In this document: positions 46,340 through 55,227 of the stretch, piece by piece
Layout: each line of letters begins with the position of its first letter
Position numbering within the stretch: position 1 is the first letter of the stretch
NCBI RefSeq assembly: GCF_000269805.1
Contig: NZ_JH711481.1
Span: 980,569-1,044,568, forward strand
Length of the DNA stretch: 64,000 nucleotides
Reading direction: 5' to 3'
Origin: Actinomyces massiliensis 4401292
Lineage (GTDB): Bacteria; Actinomycetota; Actinomycetes; Actinomycetales; Actinomycetaceae
The notes under the pieces: model-generated
The model's database searches: none
Seen by the model: the letters and a program-made list of their open reading frames with translations, nothing else
What the model was told of the DNA's origin: nothing
Position numbers and translations under genes: made by a program

Positions 46340-47394
46340 GCGCCGGTGGGCTAGTCGGTGGCGATTCCATCATTGGAGCTGCTCTGGTTGCTGTCTTTAT
46401 TGCGATCGCGGTACTTCCTTCGATTGTGCGAGTAAGTGGTAACGAGACTTTGAGTGGATATGCGAGCCTCGTGAAATCTGTCACCTGCTTGCCTCGGAGG
46501 AGAATTGAAGTGTTTCAATATGCGCGAGACAAGGTTGCCATGTCAAAGTGGAAAAAGTTTGGGTGGCTGGTATATCTTTGGGTGGCGTGTACGTTGCCTA
46601 CGGTGCTCTCCTGGGGAATCCTGATGTGGGAGAAGTGGGGTTCATTGACATTGCTGCTTCTGATCACCTTATTGCTAGTAATGGGGGCCCTTGCGGGTGC
46701 GGTCATATACTGGACCTTTGCGTTTGTGAGTAGCGCCGTCCGTGAAGATTATCTTCGCACTTTTTGCTTAGGCTTAATTTTGGTCTTTGACGCTATTGTG
46801 CTCATTTCTTTTGGGTGTCTTTCTTGGGCTTTCTGGCGAGACGAATATATTACTATCGGAGAGGCGTTTGGAGTCTTCTTCGGGAGTGTTTATTGGGTTC
46901 TTCTGTTCTTGTTGTTTACGATATTCTGGTGGCGCGTACCGATACTTCATAGACTTGGTAGAATGTACTACACAAAAGCAATCGATGACCTTATTGAGGA
47001 GTATAAGGAAAGTTCTGAACTGGCGGGATCGGCGTACGTTCAGTCTAAATACTCTGGCTATCTTGAGGATATGGAGGCGATAGCTAGTGTCCTTGCTCCT
47101 GAATCTGCGATCATCCATAGAGTTGGCGGGAGAGGGGGTCGTTTAAGGTCTAGGAGATGGTGGCGGCGATGCTTTACGAAGTGGTGGGATCTTTGTGCAG
47201 AAATAAAAGTTCCCGCAGAGTGGGGTTCTCCTGCATTGACGCAGGATGCTCTGGATAAGAATCTGCGAAGGCGGCTTGAACAAGATTTCGGAGTCACCTT
47301 TTGCGGAAGTGGAGGAGCGGTTTCGGAACCGGGGAAGATAATCCGACTGCTCAATCCTGCAGATGCGTGGCATATGCGCAGTGCGCTGGAGTGA
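46336..47394 (+). CDS. Unrecognised membrane protein, C-terminal half of the split family
   Basis: A 352-residue protein with about six helices and a cytoplasmic C-terminal domain of 150 residues. Its N-terminus (DSIIGAALVAVFIAIAVLPS then IVRVSGNETLSGYASL) aligns with DSAILMIFLVIFYIVVASLP then AVVSGSENVGISGYAYAL in the middle of the protein at 49135. So this gene and the one before it together equal one full-length paralog. The C-terminal domain contains Trp/Arg-rich RRWWRRCFTKWWD, comparable with PPWYRCLFGKRCRR in the paralog. Coupled to the previous gene by ATGA. Confidence 0.7.
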   Translation: MSAGGLVGGDSIIGAALVAVFIAIAVLPSIVRVSGNETLSGYASLVKSVTCLPRRRIEVFQYARDKVAMSKWKKFGWLVYLWVACTLPTVLSWGILMWEKWGSLTLLLLITLLLVMGALAGAVIYWTFAFVSSAVREDYLRTFCLGLILVFDAIVLISFGCLSWAFWRDEYITIGEAFGVFFGSVYWVLLFLLFTIFWWRVPILHRLGRMYYTKAIDDLIEEYKESSELAGSAYVQSKYSGYLEDMEAIASVLAPESAIIHRVGGRGGRLRSRRWWRRCFTKWWDLCAEIKVPAEWGSPALTQDALDKNLRRRLEQDFGVTFCGSGGAVSEPGKIIRLLNPADAWHMRSALE

Positions 47395-47486
47395 GTGATA
47401 GACGTTTAGTGTGCTTTCCAGCATGGGTGGCAGTGAGCGTATGTCGTCGAGAATCATGTTCGCCAGCCGAATCCGGCCCGCCACTG

Positions 47487-47568
47487 AACCGATTTCGGTG
47501 CGAAGTACGACCGATCTCGAGCCGGAGATTGACCGATCTCAGCGCGGAACTCGACCGATCTCGGTGAG
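47487..47568 (+). repeat. 22-bp repeat array D (4 units)
   Basis: Units start at 47487 (core AACCGATTTCGG), 47509, 47531 (core GACCGATCTCAG) and 47553. More substitutions are present than in arrays E and G. It lies between the membrane-protein pair and purD, ending 56 bp before the purD -10. Confidence 0.85.
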
Positions 47569-47635
47569 GTCGCTGCATGAAACGTGCAAAACTGCTGAGA
47601 GCGCACGTAGAGGGACATCCCGGTAGGGTTGAGAC

Positions 47636-48916
47636 GTGAAGATCTTGCTTCTCGGTGCAGGCGCGCGAGAGCACGCCTTGGCTCGTTGCCTCGCCTCCGC
47701 CCCAGCCACCAGTGAACTCGTCGTCGCTCCCGGTAACCCGGGGACCGCTGCGATCGCCACCAATCTCGCCATCGACCCGGCCAGTCCCGTGGAGGTCGTC
47801 GAGCTCGCCACACAGATGGATGCCGACCTCGTCGTCGTCGGCCCGGAGGCCCCGCTCGTGGCGGGCGTGGCCGACGCTGTGCGCGAGGCCGGCATCCCCG
47901 TCTTCGGCCCCGGAGCCGAGGCCGCCCGCCTCGAGGGCTCCAAGGCCTTCGCCAAGGACGTCATGGCGGCCGCGGGCGTGCCCACCGCCGAGGCGGTCGC
48001 GTGCACCACGGAGGAGGAGCTGTCGGCGGCCCTTGATCGCTTCGGAGCGCCATACGTGGTCAAGGACGACGGCTTGGCCGCCGGCAAGGGCGTGGTCGTC
48101 ACCTCCGACCGTGCCGCCGCCATGGACCACGGCATGGCCTGCCTGGCCAAGGAGCGGGAGCAGCTGCAGCCCGATGCGCCCGAGAGCGCCGTCCTCGTCG
48201 AGGAATACCTCGACGGCCCGGAGGCCTCCATGTTCTGCGTGTGCGACGGCGCCACCGCCCGCCCGCTGGCCCCCGCCCAGGACTTCAAGCGCCTGGCCGA
48301 CGGCGACGCCGGCCCCAACACCGGCGGCATGGGCGCATACTCGCCGCTGACCTGGGCTCCCGAGGATCTGGCCGAGCAGGTCGTGCGCGACATCGCCCAG
48401 CCCGTCGTCGATGAGATGGCCCGGCGCGGCACCGCCTTTATCGGCCTGCTCTACTGCGGGCTGGCACTGACCGGCAACGGCCTGCGCGTGGTCGAGTTCA
48501 ATGTGCGCTTCGGCGACCCTGAGACCCAGGCCGTCCTGGCGCGCCTGACCTCCTCCCTGCCCGACCTGCTCCACAGCGCCGCCACCGGGCGTCTCACCGA
48601 GGCGCCCGAACCGACATGGTCCGAGCAGGCCGCCGTCGACGTCGTCCTGGCCGCCCCCGGCTACCCCGGCACCGTGACCACCGGCGGGAGCATTACCGGC
48701 ATTGAGGAGGCCGAGGCCCTGCCCGACGTTCACGTCCTGCATGCCGGCACCGGCCTCGACGACGACGGCCACCTGATCGCCTCCGGCGGGCGCGTGCTGT
48801 CCGTGGTGGCGCTCGCGCCGAGCGTGGCGGAGGCCCGCGCTCGCGCCTATGAGGCGATCGAGCGGATCAACCTCGACGGCGCCCAGTACCGCACCGACAT
48901 CGCCGCCGAGCACTGA
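47636..48916 (+). CDS. purD: Phosphoribosylamine-glycine ligase (GARS)
   Basis: A 426-residue ATP-grasp enzyme for step 2 of purine synthesis. Features are ILLLGAGAREHALA at the N-terminus, the N-domain block VVVGPEAPLVAGVAD, the ATP-grasp core PYVVKDDGLAAGKGVVV, and FKRLADGDAGPNTGGMGAYS with VVEFNVRFGDPETQAVL supplying metal ligands. The GTG at 47636 has TAGGGT 6 nt upstream. It is flanked on both sides by the unrecognised membrane-protein family. Confidence 0.97.
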   Translation: MKILLLGAGAREHALARCLASAPATSELVVAPGNPGTAAIATNLAIDPASPVEVVELATQMDADLVVVGPEAPLVAGVADAVREAGIPVFGPGAEAARLEGSKAFAKDVMAAAGVPTAEAVACTTEEELSAALDRFGAPYVVKDDGLAAGKGVVVTSDRAAAMDHGMACLAKEREQLQPDAPESAVLVEEYLDGPEASMFCVCDGATARPLAPAQDFKRLADGDAGPNTGGMGAYSPLTWAPEDLAEQVVRDIAQPVVDEMARRGTAFIGLLYCGLALTGNGLRVVEFNVRFGDPETQAVLARLTSSLPDLLHSAATGRLTEAPEPTWSEQAAVDVVLAAPGYPGTVTTGGSITGIEEAEALPDVHVLHAGTGLDDDGHLIASGGRVLSVVALAPSVAEARARAYEAIERINLDGAQYRTDIAAEH

Positions 48917-49122
48917 GCCGGGAGGTGGTCGCGCCGGAACAGCGCCGACGGTAAGCCGCGAAGATCTCTCCGCCCAACTCGCTCGGCGCTCCGGATCTGG
49001 TGCGGTGAGGCTGCTCGGGCTAGCCGCGTCTCAGTGTCTCCTTGGGGATCGTCAAGGTATTTCTCGAGCGATTCTGACCGTCACGCATGCGCTGGCCGTG
49101 AGAAGAATTTCGGTGCCGGCGT

Positions 49123-49128
49123 TATGGT
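49123..49128 (+). promoter_or_regulatory. -10 hexamer of a leaderless promoter
   Basis: TATGGT followed by six bases (GGATGC) and the ATG at 49135. The geometry is the same as at 45719 upstream of the homologous split pair. Confidence 0.55.
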
Positions 49129-49134
49129 GGATGC

Positions 49135-50703
49135 ATGTGCGACACGGAAGTGGGCAATAACGAGGGCGAGCCCCATGGTGGGGCGAAGAGCGAGATGCGT
49201 CCGTTCATGGGGCGAGAAGTGGCGCCGAGAAAAGAGGCTCGCGTCTCCTTTAATATCGGCTGGATCTCGGTCATGGTGCTGCTGTGCGCTTTCCTCTACG
49301 TATGGATCCGCTTCGGTTTTGGGGATTCCCTGAAAACGCCGGACGAGTTCTCGATGGAAAAGTTTTTGAAGGTAGCCAAGGGTGGCAATTTCCCTGTGAA
49401 TAATTATACTGCCTCGCTGGTGGCATTCGTCTCGGGATTCGCCGCCCTGGCTCTGACCCTGGCGATGCGGGCGTGGGTCCATCGTGAGATCCCAGAGCAG
49501 GACCGGCATTGGGGGCCGTGGTTGAGGAGAGTCATTGACGAGGCTCATCGCGAAAAGGTCACACGTGTCCTTCTGGTCATCTTGGCTGTCGCCTGCGGAG
49601 AGGCCGTCATTGCGAACGGCTACTACCTGTGGAAGAAGGGGGTTCGCGACGACAGCGCGATTCTAATGATCTTCCTCGTAATCTTCTATATCGTCGTAGC
49701 GTCCCTGCCGGCGGTCGTCAGTGGCAGTGAAAATGTGGGAATTAGTGGCTACGCCTATGCTTTACAGCGTGTCGCCAGGATCGAAAGCTATGCGTACTCG
49801 CTTCCTGTCGAGTTCGGAATTTCGCAGCGGGAAGGCGTGTATGAGCGCAAGCGGGTTCGTGGCGACCCTCATTCGGATCGAGGAAAACTATGCGGCGCTA
49901 CTGACGCATTTAAAAGAATTCTCGGCCTGGAGTCGTGGTTCTCGTGGAGATCGTTGGCTCAGTTTGCTCTTGTGGCTCTCCCTGGGTTTGGCTTTATTGT
50001 GGTTGGTCTGCTTGCCGGTGCGATATGGGGGCGCGGGGGGATCGTATTACTTTTCGTTCTCGCGGGAATTTTGACCCTCGCTAATTCTCTATTTTCTGAA
50101 TGCCTTCGTGGTCAGATTTTCTCAGCTGCTGTTGATGGATATCGCGGAGGCGGGTCGGTTCCCAGTTTGCGGATGTCGGGTTTCTTGGTAGTGCTGTGGA
50201 TTCTTGTGTGGGAGCTTACTGAAGGCTCTCTGGTGATGACTTTCTATGCAGCTGGTGTGAATCTTCTATCAGCGTCAGGATGGTGGCCTTGGATCTTGGC
50301 GATACAATTCATCCTGACTGTGGTCGTGCCGTTGGTCTGGGGCGTCCTGGTGTGGAATACTGTAAGGGCTCGGAGGCCAGCCTTCCATCTTTCTCATTTT
50401 CGTCGGGTCGTCTTGGAGAAGTGCGATCGCAATGTTGAGTTGTTCGAGGAGTTCGATCCCATCGAAAGTGAAGTAGATTGGAGAGACCTGGCTGTGGTCG
50501 CGAACTTGGTTGCCGCCAACGAGCTATATGTCGAGCGACGTGTTTCTTCGCCGCCGTGGTATCGCTGCCTGTTCGGCAAGAGGTGCAGGCGGGCAGAAAA
50601 TCATAAGACTGATCTACGTATCGGGCTGAGAGATCTCGTGGAAGGCGCGTTGAAGCATCCGCTTCCGAAGGTTCAGGTTGATCGCTCCTCCGGAGGTAGC
50701 TGA
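49135..50703 (+). CDS. Unrecognised membrane protein, fused full-length paralog of the 45731/46336 pair
   Basis: A 522-residue protein with about eight helices and a cytoplasmic C-terminal domain of 140 residues. Order: soluble N-terminus, helix (ISVMVLLCAFLYVWIRFGF), conserved FLKVAKGGNFPVNN, helix, WLRRVIDEAHREKV, helices, SGSENVGISGYAYAL, further helices, C-terminal domain ending near KHPLPKVQVDRSS. Both halves of the split pair align to it in order. I know no family for it. Base composition is lower in GC than the purD and purC genes around it. No ribosome site; leaderless start inferred. Confidence 0.7.
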   Translation: MCDTEVGNNEGEPHGGAKSEMRPFMGREVAPRKEARVSFNIGWISVMVLLCAFLYVWIRFGFGDSLKTPDEFSMEKFLKVAKGGNFPVNNYTASLVAFVSGFAALALTLAMRAWVHREIPEQDRHWGPWLRRVIDEAHREKVTRVLLVILAVACGEAVIANGYYLWKKGVRDDSAILMIFLVIFYIVVASLPAVVSGSENVGISGYAYALQRVARIESYAYSLPVEFGISQREGVYERKRVRGDPHSDRGKLCGATDAFKRILGLESWFSWRSLAQFALVALPGFGFIVVGLLAGAIWGRGGIVLLFVLAGILTLANSLFSECLRGQIFSAAVDGYRGGGSVPSLRMSGFLVVLWILVWELTEGSLVMTFYAAGVNLLSASGWWPWILAIQFILTVVVPLVWGVLVWNTVRARRPAFHLSHFRRVVLEKCDRNVELFEEFDPIESEVDWRDLAVVANLVAANELYVERRVSSPPWYRCLFGKRCRRAENHKTDLRIGLRDLVEGALKHPLPKVQVDRSSGGS

Positions 50704-50924
50704 TTCTTCAGAAAACGCTGTTCAGCTTCTTTGTATATGTCTGGAAGAAGGGTATTCGAATTGATGGTGTCTCTGCGGCAGTACTGAGGACGGGTCATAT
50801 TGCGGACTGGCGTGATCATGCGATGGGAGCATGACGCGCGTGATATGCGTCGTCCCATTATTGGCGCCGGTCTAATCCTGCTCGCAGTGGGGCGAGCTCC
50901 CGCGCCCGGTGGCAAGATGGATGC

Positions 50925-51836
50925 ATGACCGCTTCCGCCCTGCCCCCGGCCCCCGAGATCCCCGGCTGGATGCACCACTCCAGCGGCAAGGTCCGCGATG
51001 CCTACATTCCCGCTCCCGATGGTCCCTGGGCCGGGCAGAACGTTCTCCTCGTCGTCGCCTCGGACCGCATCAGCGCCTACGACCACATCCTGGCCACTCC
51101 TATCCCGGACAAGGGCAAGGTGCTCACGGCCCTGAGCGCCTGGTGGTTCGAGCAGCTCGCCGACATCATCCCCAACCACCTCGTCAGTCTCGACGTCCCC
51201 GCAGCTGTTGCCGGCCGCGCGATGGTGTGCCGTCGCCTGACCATGTACCCCGTCGAGTGCGTGGCCCGCGGCTACCTCACCGGTTCGGGCCTGGTCGAAT
51301 ACCGCGAGAACCAGTCCGTGTGCGGCATCCCCCTGCTGGGAGGACTCAGGGAGGCGTCAAGGCTCGCGGATCCGATCTTCACCCCCGCCGCGAAGGCCGC
51401 ACTCGGCGACCATGACGAGAACGTCTCCTTCGAACGGGTCGCCGACATGGTCGGCCCTCAGGCAGCGGCCTCGCTGCGGGACGCCACCCTTGACCTGTAC
51501 TCGCGGGCCGCCGACATCGCGCGCGAGCGCGGCATCATCCTGGCCGACACCAAGTTCGAGTTCGGCGCCGGCCCGGACGGCGAACTCGTTCTGGGCGATG
51601 AGGTCCTGACCCCGGATTCCTCTCGCTTCTGGCCCGCCGACCAGTGGACACCCGGGCGAGTCACCCCCTCCTTCGATAAGCAGTACGTGCGCGACTGGCT
51701 CACCTCGCCCGCCTCCGGCTGGGACCGCTCCTCGGGACAGGAGCCGCCCGCCCTGCCCGCAGACGTCGTCGAGCGCACCCGGGCCCGCTATCTGGAGGCG
51801 TACGAGCACTTGACCGGTACACCGCTGGCGGTGTGA
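50925..51836 (+). CDS. purC: SAICAR synthetase
   Basis: A 303-residue enzyme joining CAIR and aspartate in purine synthesis; this is the longer actinobacterial type. Conserved features are [10 protein letters not shown] (ATP loop), [42 protein letters not shown] and FWPADQW with [17 protein letters not shown] lies 6 nt before the ATG. The gap upstream (50704-50924) has no recognisable feature. It is followed 7 bp later by a membrane-protein gene. Confidence 0.97.
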   Translation: MTASALPPAPEIPGWMHHSSGKVRDAYIPAPDGPWAGQNVLLVVASDRISAYDHILATPIPDKGKVLTALSAWWFEQLADIIPNHLVSLDVPAAVAGRAMVCRRLTMYPVECVARGYLTGSGLVEYRENQSVCGIPLLGGLREASRLADPIFTPAAKAALGDHDENVSFERVADMVGPQAAASLRDATLDLYSRAADIARERGIILADTKFEFGAGPDGELVLGDEVLTPDSSRFWPADQWTPGRVTPSFDKQYVRDWLTSPASGWDRSSGQEPPALPADVVERTRARYLEAYEHLTGTPLAV

Positions 51837-51843
51837 GGCTCCG

Positions 51844-52494
51844 ATGGTCTCTCCCGGCTCCGCGGATCAGATGGGCCAGACCGCCTCGCAACCGAAGATT
51901 GCGCGGGCTTTCCGCCCCGGTCCGGGGTTCGTCGTCCTCCTCGTCGTCGCTGCTCTGGTCATCGTGTTGGCGCTTGCGGCGGCCATCGCAGCAGCGCTCG
52001 GCGCCCATGGAGTCTCCGGCATCCTGGGAGGCCTCGCGCTGGTGCTGGTCGGCGGGGGCCTGCTCGCCACGCTGCGCGTGCCGGCTCGCTCCCTCGTCGT
52101 CAATGCGCCCCGCCTGCGGCTGGAGCGCAATCGTGCGCGCGTGGCCCGGCGCCGCGCCCGCGGCAGCGCTGAGGACGGGCGGGCCGCCTCCGTCGAGCAA
52201 CAGGGGGCGGCGCCTCCCGGGCGCGACCTCGCCGTCCCTTTGACAGTCCCCGGCACCGACATCGCCATCCCGGAATCCACCGGCCGACGAGAGCTGACCG
52301 CTCTCGATACCGCCTCCGGCCCGTTCTCGGCCGCGTTAGCGGCCACCGCGATCGGACGGGCGGCGGACGAGCGCCTGGCCGGGACGACGACGGGGGAGGC
52401 CCTCGCCCGCGTGGCGCAGCTGTTGGCCGGATCTTTCGGATTCCTCCTGGTGGCGCTGGGGATGGCCTCCATTCTGCGGCAGGTGCTCTCATGA
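51844..52494 (+). CDS. Unknown membrane protein between purC and purS (first of two)
   Basis: A 216-residue protein with two helices near the N-terminus (VVLLVVAALVIVLALAAAIA and GILGGLALVLVGGGLLATL), a basic loop rich in Arg, and one helix at the C-terminus (LAGSFGFLLVALGMASIL). I recognise no family. It starts 7 bp after purC and overlaps the next gene by ATGA. The operon position is the only clue to its role. Confidence 0.6.
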   Translation: MVSPGSADQMGQTASQPKIARAFRPGPGFVVLLVVAALVIVLALAAAIAAALGAHGVSGILGGLALVLVGGGLLATLRVPARSLVVNAPRLRLERNRARVARRRARGSAEDGRAASVEQQGAAPPGRDLAVPLTVPGTDIAIPESTGRRELTALDTASGPFSAALAATAIGRAADERLAGTTTGEALARVAQLLAGSFGFLLVALGMASILRQVLS

Positions 52495-53306
52495 CGCCGC
52501 CACTGGGCCGGGACCGGCGCCCGCCGTCCGAGCGCGGCCCCGTCGACTGGGGAGTGGGGCGCGGTGCCGCGGCAGGCGGGCCGACGCCGGGGCAGCGGGC
52601 GAGAACCCCCTGGCCGGTGGCCGTGCGGCGACAGCGCCTGGCGGGGATCGCCTTCGCCCTGATCGGGCTGGCCCTGGCGACCTGGTCGGCGATGAATCTG
52701 GCGACCAACGCCGAGGCCGGACGCCTGTGGATCCCGCCATGGCTCGTCGTGGTCCTGATGGGGGCGGGACTCGTCTCCGCCGCCGGGTACCTGGCATGGG
52801 CCGGCGGCACCGCGGTGCGCGGAGAGGCCGAACGCTGGACGCCGACCGTCCTGGACGCGGCCGCCGGCCTGACCGTGGGGACGGTCGACGTCACCGATAC
52901 CCGACGCCTTCTGGCCGCTTCCGATGACGCCGCAGCACGCCAGTCACTGCCCGCCGCTGAACACGTCGAGCACGCCGAGCGCGAGGGCCGGGGGCGGGGC
53001 CGCCAGGACGGCCGGGGAGGGCCGGGCAGCCTGAGCGGGTCGGGCGGTTCGAGCGGCCCGGATTCGCCGCGGGTGGCGCTGGACTCCGGGCCGAAGCCGA
53101 TCATGGGCAGCTCGACCCTCGACCAGTCCGTGCACGCTCCCGCGGGCGTGGCCGGCGCCGTCGGCGGATTCATGCTTGCGGCGGCAGTCGTGTGCGCGAT
53201 TCTCGCCCTAGCGCTCGGCCCGGTGTGGCTGCTGGGCACGGTGTCTCTGGCGATCGGGGGTGTCCTGGCCATGCGCCTGGCCGGCGACTGGCTCGGGTAC
53301 GCCTGA
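52491..53306 (+). CDS. Unknown membrane protein between purC and purS (second of two)
   Basis: A 271-residue protein with four predicted helices arranged as two pairs separated by a Gly/Ser/Arg-rich cytoplasmic linker of about 100 residues (RLAGIAFALIGLALATWSAM; LVVVLMGAGLVSAAGYLAWA; then VGGFMLAAAVVCAILALALG; GTVSLAIGGVLAMRLAG). I recognise no family. It is coupled to the previous gene by the ATGA overlap, so the two likely work together. Confidence 0.6.
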   Translation: MTPPLGRDRRPPSERGPVDWGVGRGAAAGGPTPGQRARTPWPVAVRRQRLAGIAFALIGLALATWSAMNLATNAEAGRLWIPPWLVVVLMGAGLVSAAGYLAWAGGTAVRGEAERWTPTVLDAAAGLTVGTVDVTDTRRLLAASDDAAARQSLPAAEHVEHAEREGRGRGRQDGRGGPGSLSGSGGSSGPDSPRVALDSGPKPIMGSSTLDQSVHAPAGVAGAVGGFMLAAAVVCAILALALGPVWLLGTVSLAIGGVLAMRLAGDWLGYA

Positions 53307-53474
53307 CGGACGGGGAGCGCCCCTGGCGGAGCGCGGGCGCGCTGTCCCGGATACCGGAGTGCGGCCGGCCATCCCGGCGGACGGGGCTGCTCGGACGCAG
53401 CGCCGGCCTACCGGGTATTCTGCGTTCCGGACGCTCTCCACCCCGCACTCTCCACCCCGTATCCAGGAGGACCG

Positions 53475-53732
53475 ATGGGACGCATCGTCGTCGAGGTCAT
53501 GCCCAAGCCGGAGATCCTTGACCCCCAGGGCAAGGCAGTCGTGGGGAGTCTCCCGCGCCTCGGATTCGATCAGTTCACCGGCGTGCGCCAGGGCCGTCGT
53601 TTCGAGCTGACCGTCGACGGCCCGGTCACCGATGCCCACCTCGCCGCTGCCGCCGAGGCCGCCTCGACGCTCCTGTCCAACCCGATCATCGAGGACGTCG
53701 TCTCCGTGCGCGCCGATGAGGAGACCCGATGA
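53475..53732 (+). CDS. purS: FGAM synthase subunit PurS
   Basis: An 85-residue protein, the usual PurS length, bridging PurQ and PurL in the FGAM synthase complex. Conserved parts are [17 protein letters not shown] and [22 protein letters not shown] lies before the ATG at 53475. Its end overlaps the purQ start (ATGA). Confidence 0.95.
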   Translation: MGRIVVEVMPKPEILDPQGKAVVGSLPRLGFDQFTGVRQGRRFELTVDGPVTDAHLAAAAEAASTLLSNPIIEDVVSVRADEETR

Positions 53733-54427
53733 CTCGCATCGGCGTCATCACCTTCCCCGGCACTCTCGACGACGTCGACGCCGCTCGCGCCGTGCATCTG
53801 GCCGGCGCCGAGCCCGTGGCCCTGTGGCACAAGGACGCCGACCTCAAGGGCGTCGATGCCGTGGTCGTCCCCGGGGGCTTCTCCTACGGCGACTATCTGC
53901 GCTGCGGCGCCATCGCCCGATTCGCCCCCGTCATGAACGAGGTGGTGGAGGCGGCGGGCAAGGGCATGCCCGTACTCGGCATCTGCAACGGCTTCCAGAT
54001 TCTGGCCGAGGCGCACCTGCTGCCCGGAGCGCTCCTGCGCAACGACCACCAGAAGTTCGTCTGCCGCGAGCAGCGCCTGCGCGTCGAATCGACGACGACG
54101 GCCTGGACCGGCCTGTTCGAGGAGGGCGAGGCGATCACCGTTCCGCTCAAGAACATGGAGGGCAACTTCATCGCCGCCCCCCAGGAGCTCGACCGCCTCG
54201 AGGGCGAGGGCCTTGTCGTCTTCCGGTACGTCGGCTGGAACCCCAACGGATCCGCCCGCGACATAGCCGGTGTGCGCAATGAGCGCGGAAACGTCGTCGG
54301 GCTCATGCCGCACCCCGAGCACGCCGTCGAGCCCGGTTTCGGGCCCGACTCCGCCGCGGGTCCGCGCACCGGCGTGGACGGCCTACGGCTCTTCCAGTCC
54401 GCCATCAGCTCGCTGGTGGGCGCCTGA
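53729..54427 (+). CDS. purQ: FGAM synthase glutaminase subunit PurQ
   Basis: A 232-residue class I glutamine amidotransferase releasing ammonia for PurL. The nucleophile Cys is in [11 protein letters not shown] near residue 86, and the His-Glu pair is in [11 protein letters not shown]. The N-terminus [19 protein letters not shown] and [16 protein letters not shown] are characteristic. purL is not next but 3.2 kb downstream. Confidence 0.96.
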   Translation: MTRIGVITFPGTLDDVDAARAVHLAGAEPVALWHKDADLKGVDAVVVPGGFSYGDYLRCGAIARFAPVMNEVVEAAGKGMPVLGICNGFQILAEAHLLPGALLRNDHQKFVCREQRLRVESTTTAWTGLFEEGEAITVPLKNMEGNFIAAPQELDRLEGEGLVVFRYVGWNPNGSARDIAGVRNERGNVVGLMPHPEHAVEPGFGPDSAAGPRTGVDGLRLFQSAISSLVGA

Positions 54428-54603
54428 CGCCCGAGGTCTGCTGAGGCCGACGCCTCCTGACGTCTGCGGGGCCTGTGCGCCCCCGTGCGTTGGGGTGTGC
54501 TGTCCGTGGGCGGCATCAGTCCGCGTGGGGCGGGCGTTCCCCTCGTGCGTCAGGGTGTGTTGCCGCCAGGTGCGCCTATGACTGTGAATGGCGCCCCCTA
54601 CCT

Positions 54604-54977
54604 TGTGGAGAACCTTCCGGGGCTGTGGGTAACTGTGGACAACGGGGGAGAGACGCCTTTGCCGTCGGCGAACGACGGAGGTGCCGGTGTGCTGACGCAG
54701 AGTCGCCGAAGATCACGATTGGATAACAGCAAAAGCGCGCTGTGGAGCGGATTTTCTCTCGCCTCGTTACGTCCGACAAGCGGATCGGCGCATACTACCA
54801 ACGATTTGACGGCGGTGGCATTGCGAGTTAGAGGGATGCGGAGTGGCGCGCTGGTCGATTGGAAAGTCACCCACTGTGGTTTATGTGTCTGTCCATCGAG
54901 TGTCAGTGGCGACAGCTGCGTGGCGATGCCGCTCGGCGTTCAATGTGCACAAGCCTGTGGATACAACGTGTGGATAA
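54604..54977 (+). other. Cluster of DnaA-box-like sequences in a gene-free region
   Basis: The gap 54428-55227 holds no convincing gene. Within it, five TGTGGnnAA-like strings lie in the same orientation: 54604 (TGTGGAGAA), 54624 (TGTGGGTAA), 54634 (TGTGGACAA), 54956 (TGTGGATAC) and 54969 (TGTGGATAA). The last is an exact DnaA box (complement of TTATCCACA). The region is less GC-rich than its surroundings. Neither dnaA nor dnaN is nearby, so this is not evidently the chromosomal origin. Confidence 0.4.
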
Positions 54978-55027
54978 CGGTCTCGTCGTCGAGGCGGCAG
55001 TATCGACGGAGGTTTCTCTTCATGCGT

Positions 55028-55094
55028 CGAGATGGACATTTTGGGATGAGACCGACGGTGCCACCGTCGGTCTCATCCCAAAATGTCCATCTCG
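55028..55094. repeat. Long hairpin element, copy 2
   Basis: A perfect 33-bp inverted repeat: 55028-55060 (starting CGAGATGGACATTTTGGGAT) pairs with 55062-55094 around a single base. It has the same layout as the element at 29624-29692, with matched changes on both arms. It lies between purQ and the 3' end of the TreT-like gene. Confidence 0.95.
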
Positions 55095-55227
55095 TCAGGG
55101 TGTCGGGCGGGCTCGAGTGGGCTGTGAGGGGAGCCTCTCCCGTCCGCCGCGATCGTCAGACTCCGCAGCGCAGCCCCGCACATTCAGCCGCCCCGTGGCG
55201 CGGCATCAACCAATCGGCGAGGACCGT

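Noticed and set aside
54604-54977. Chromosomal origin of replication
   Set aside because: dnaA, dnaN, recF and rpmH are not adjacent, and only one box is perfect.
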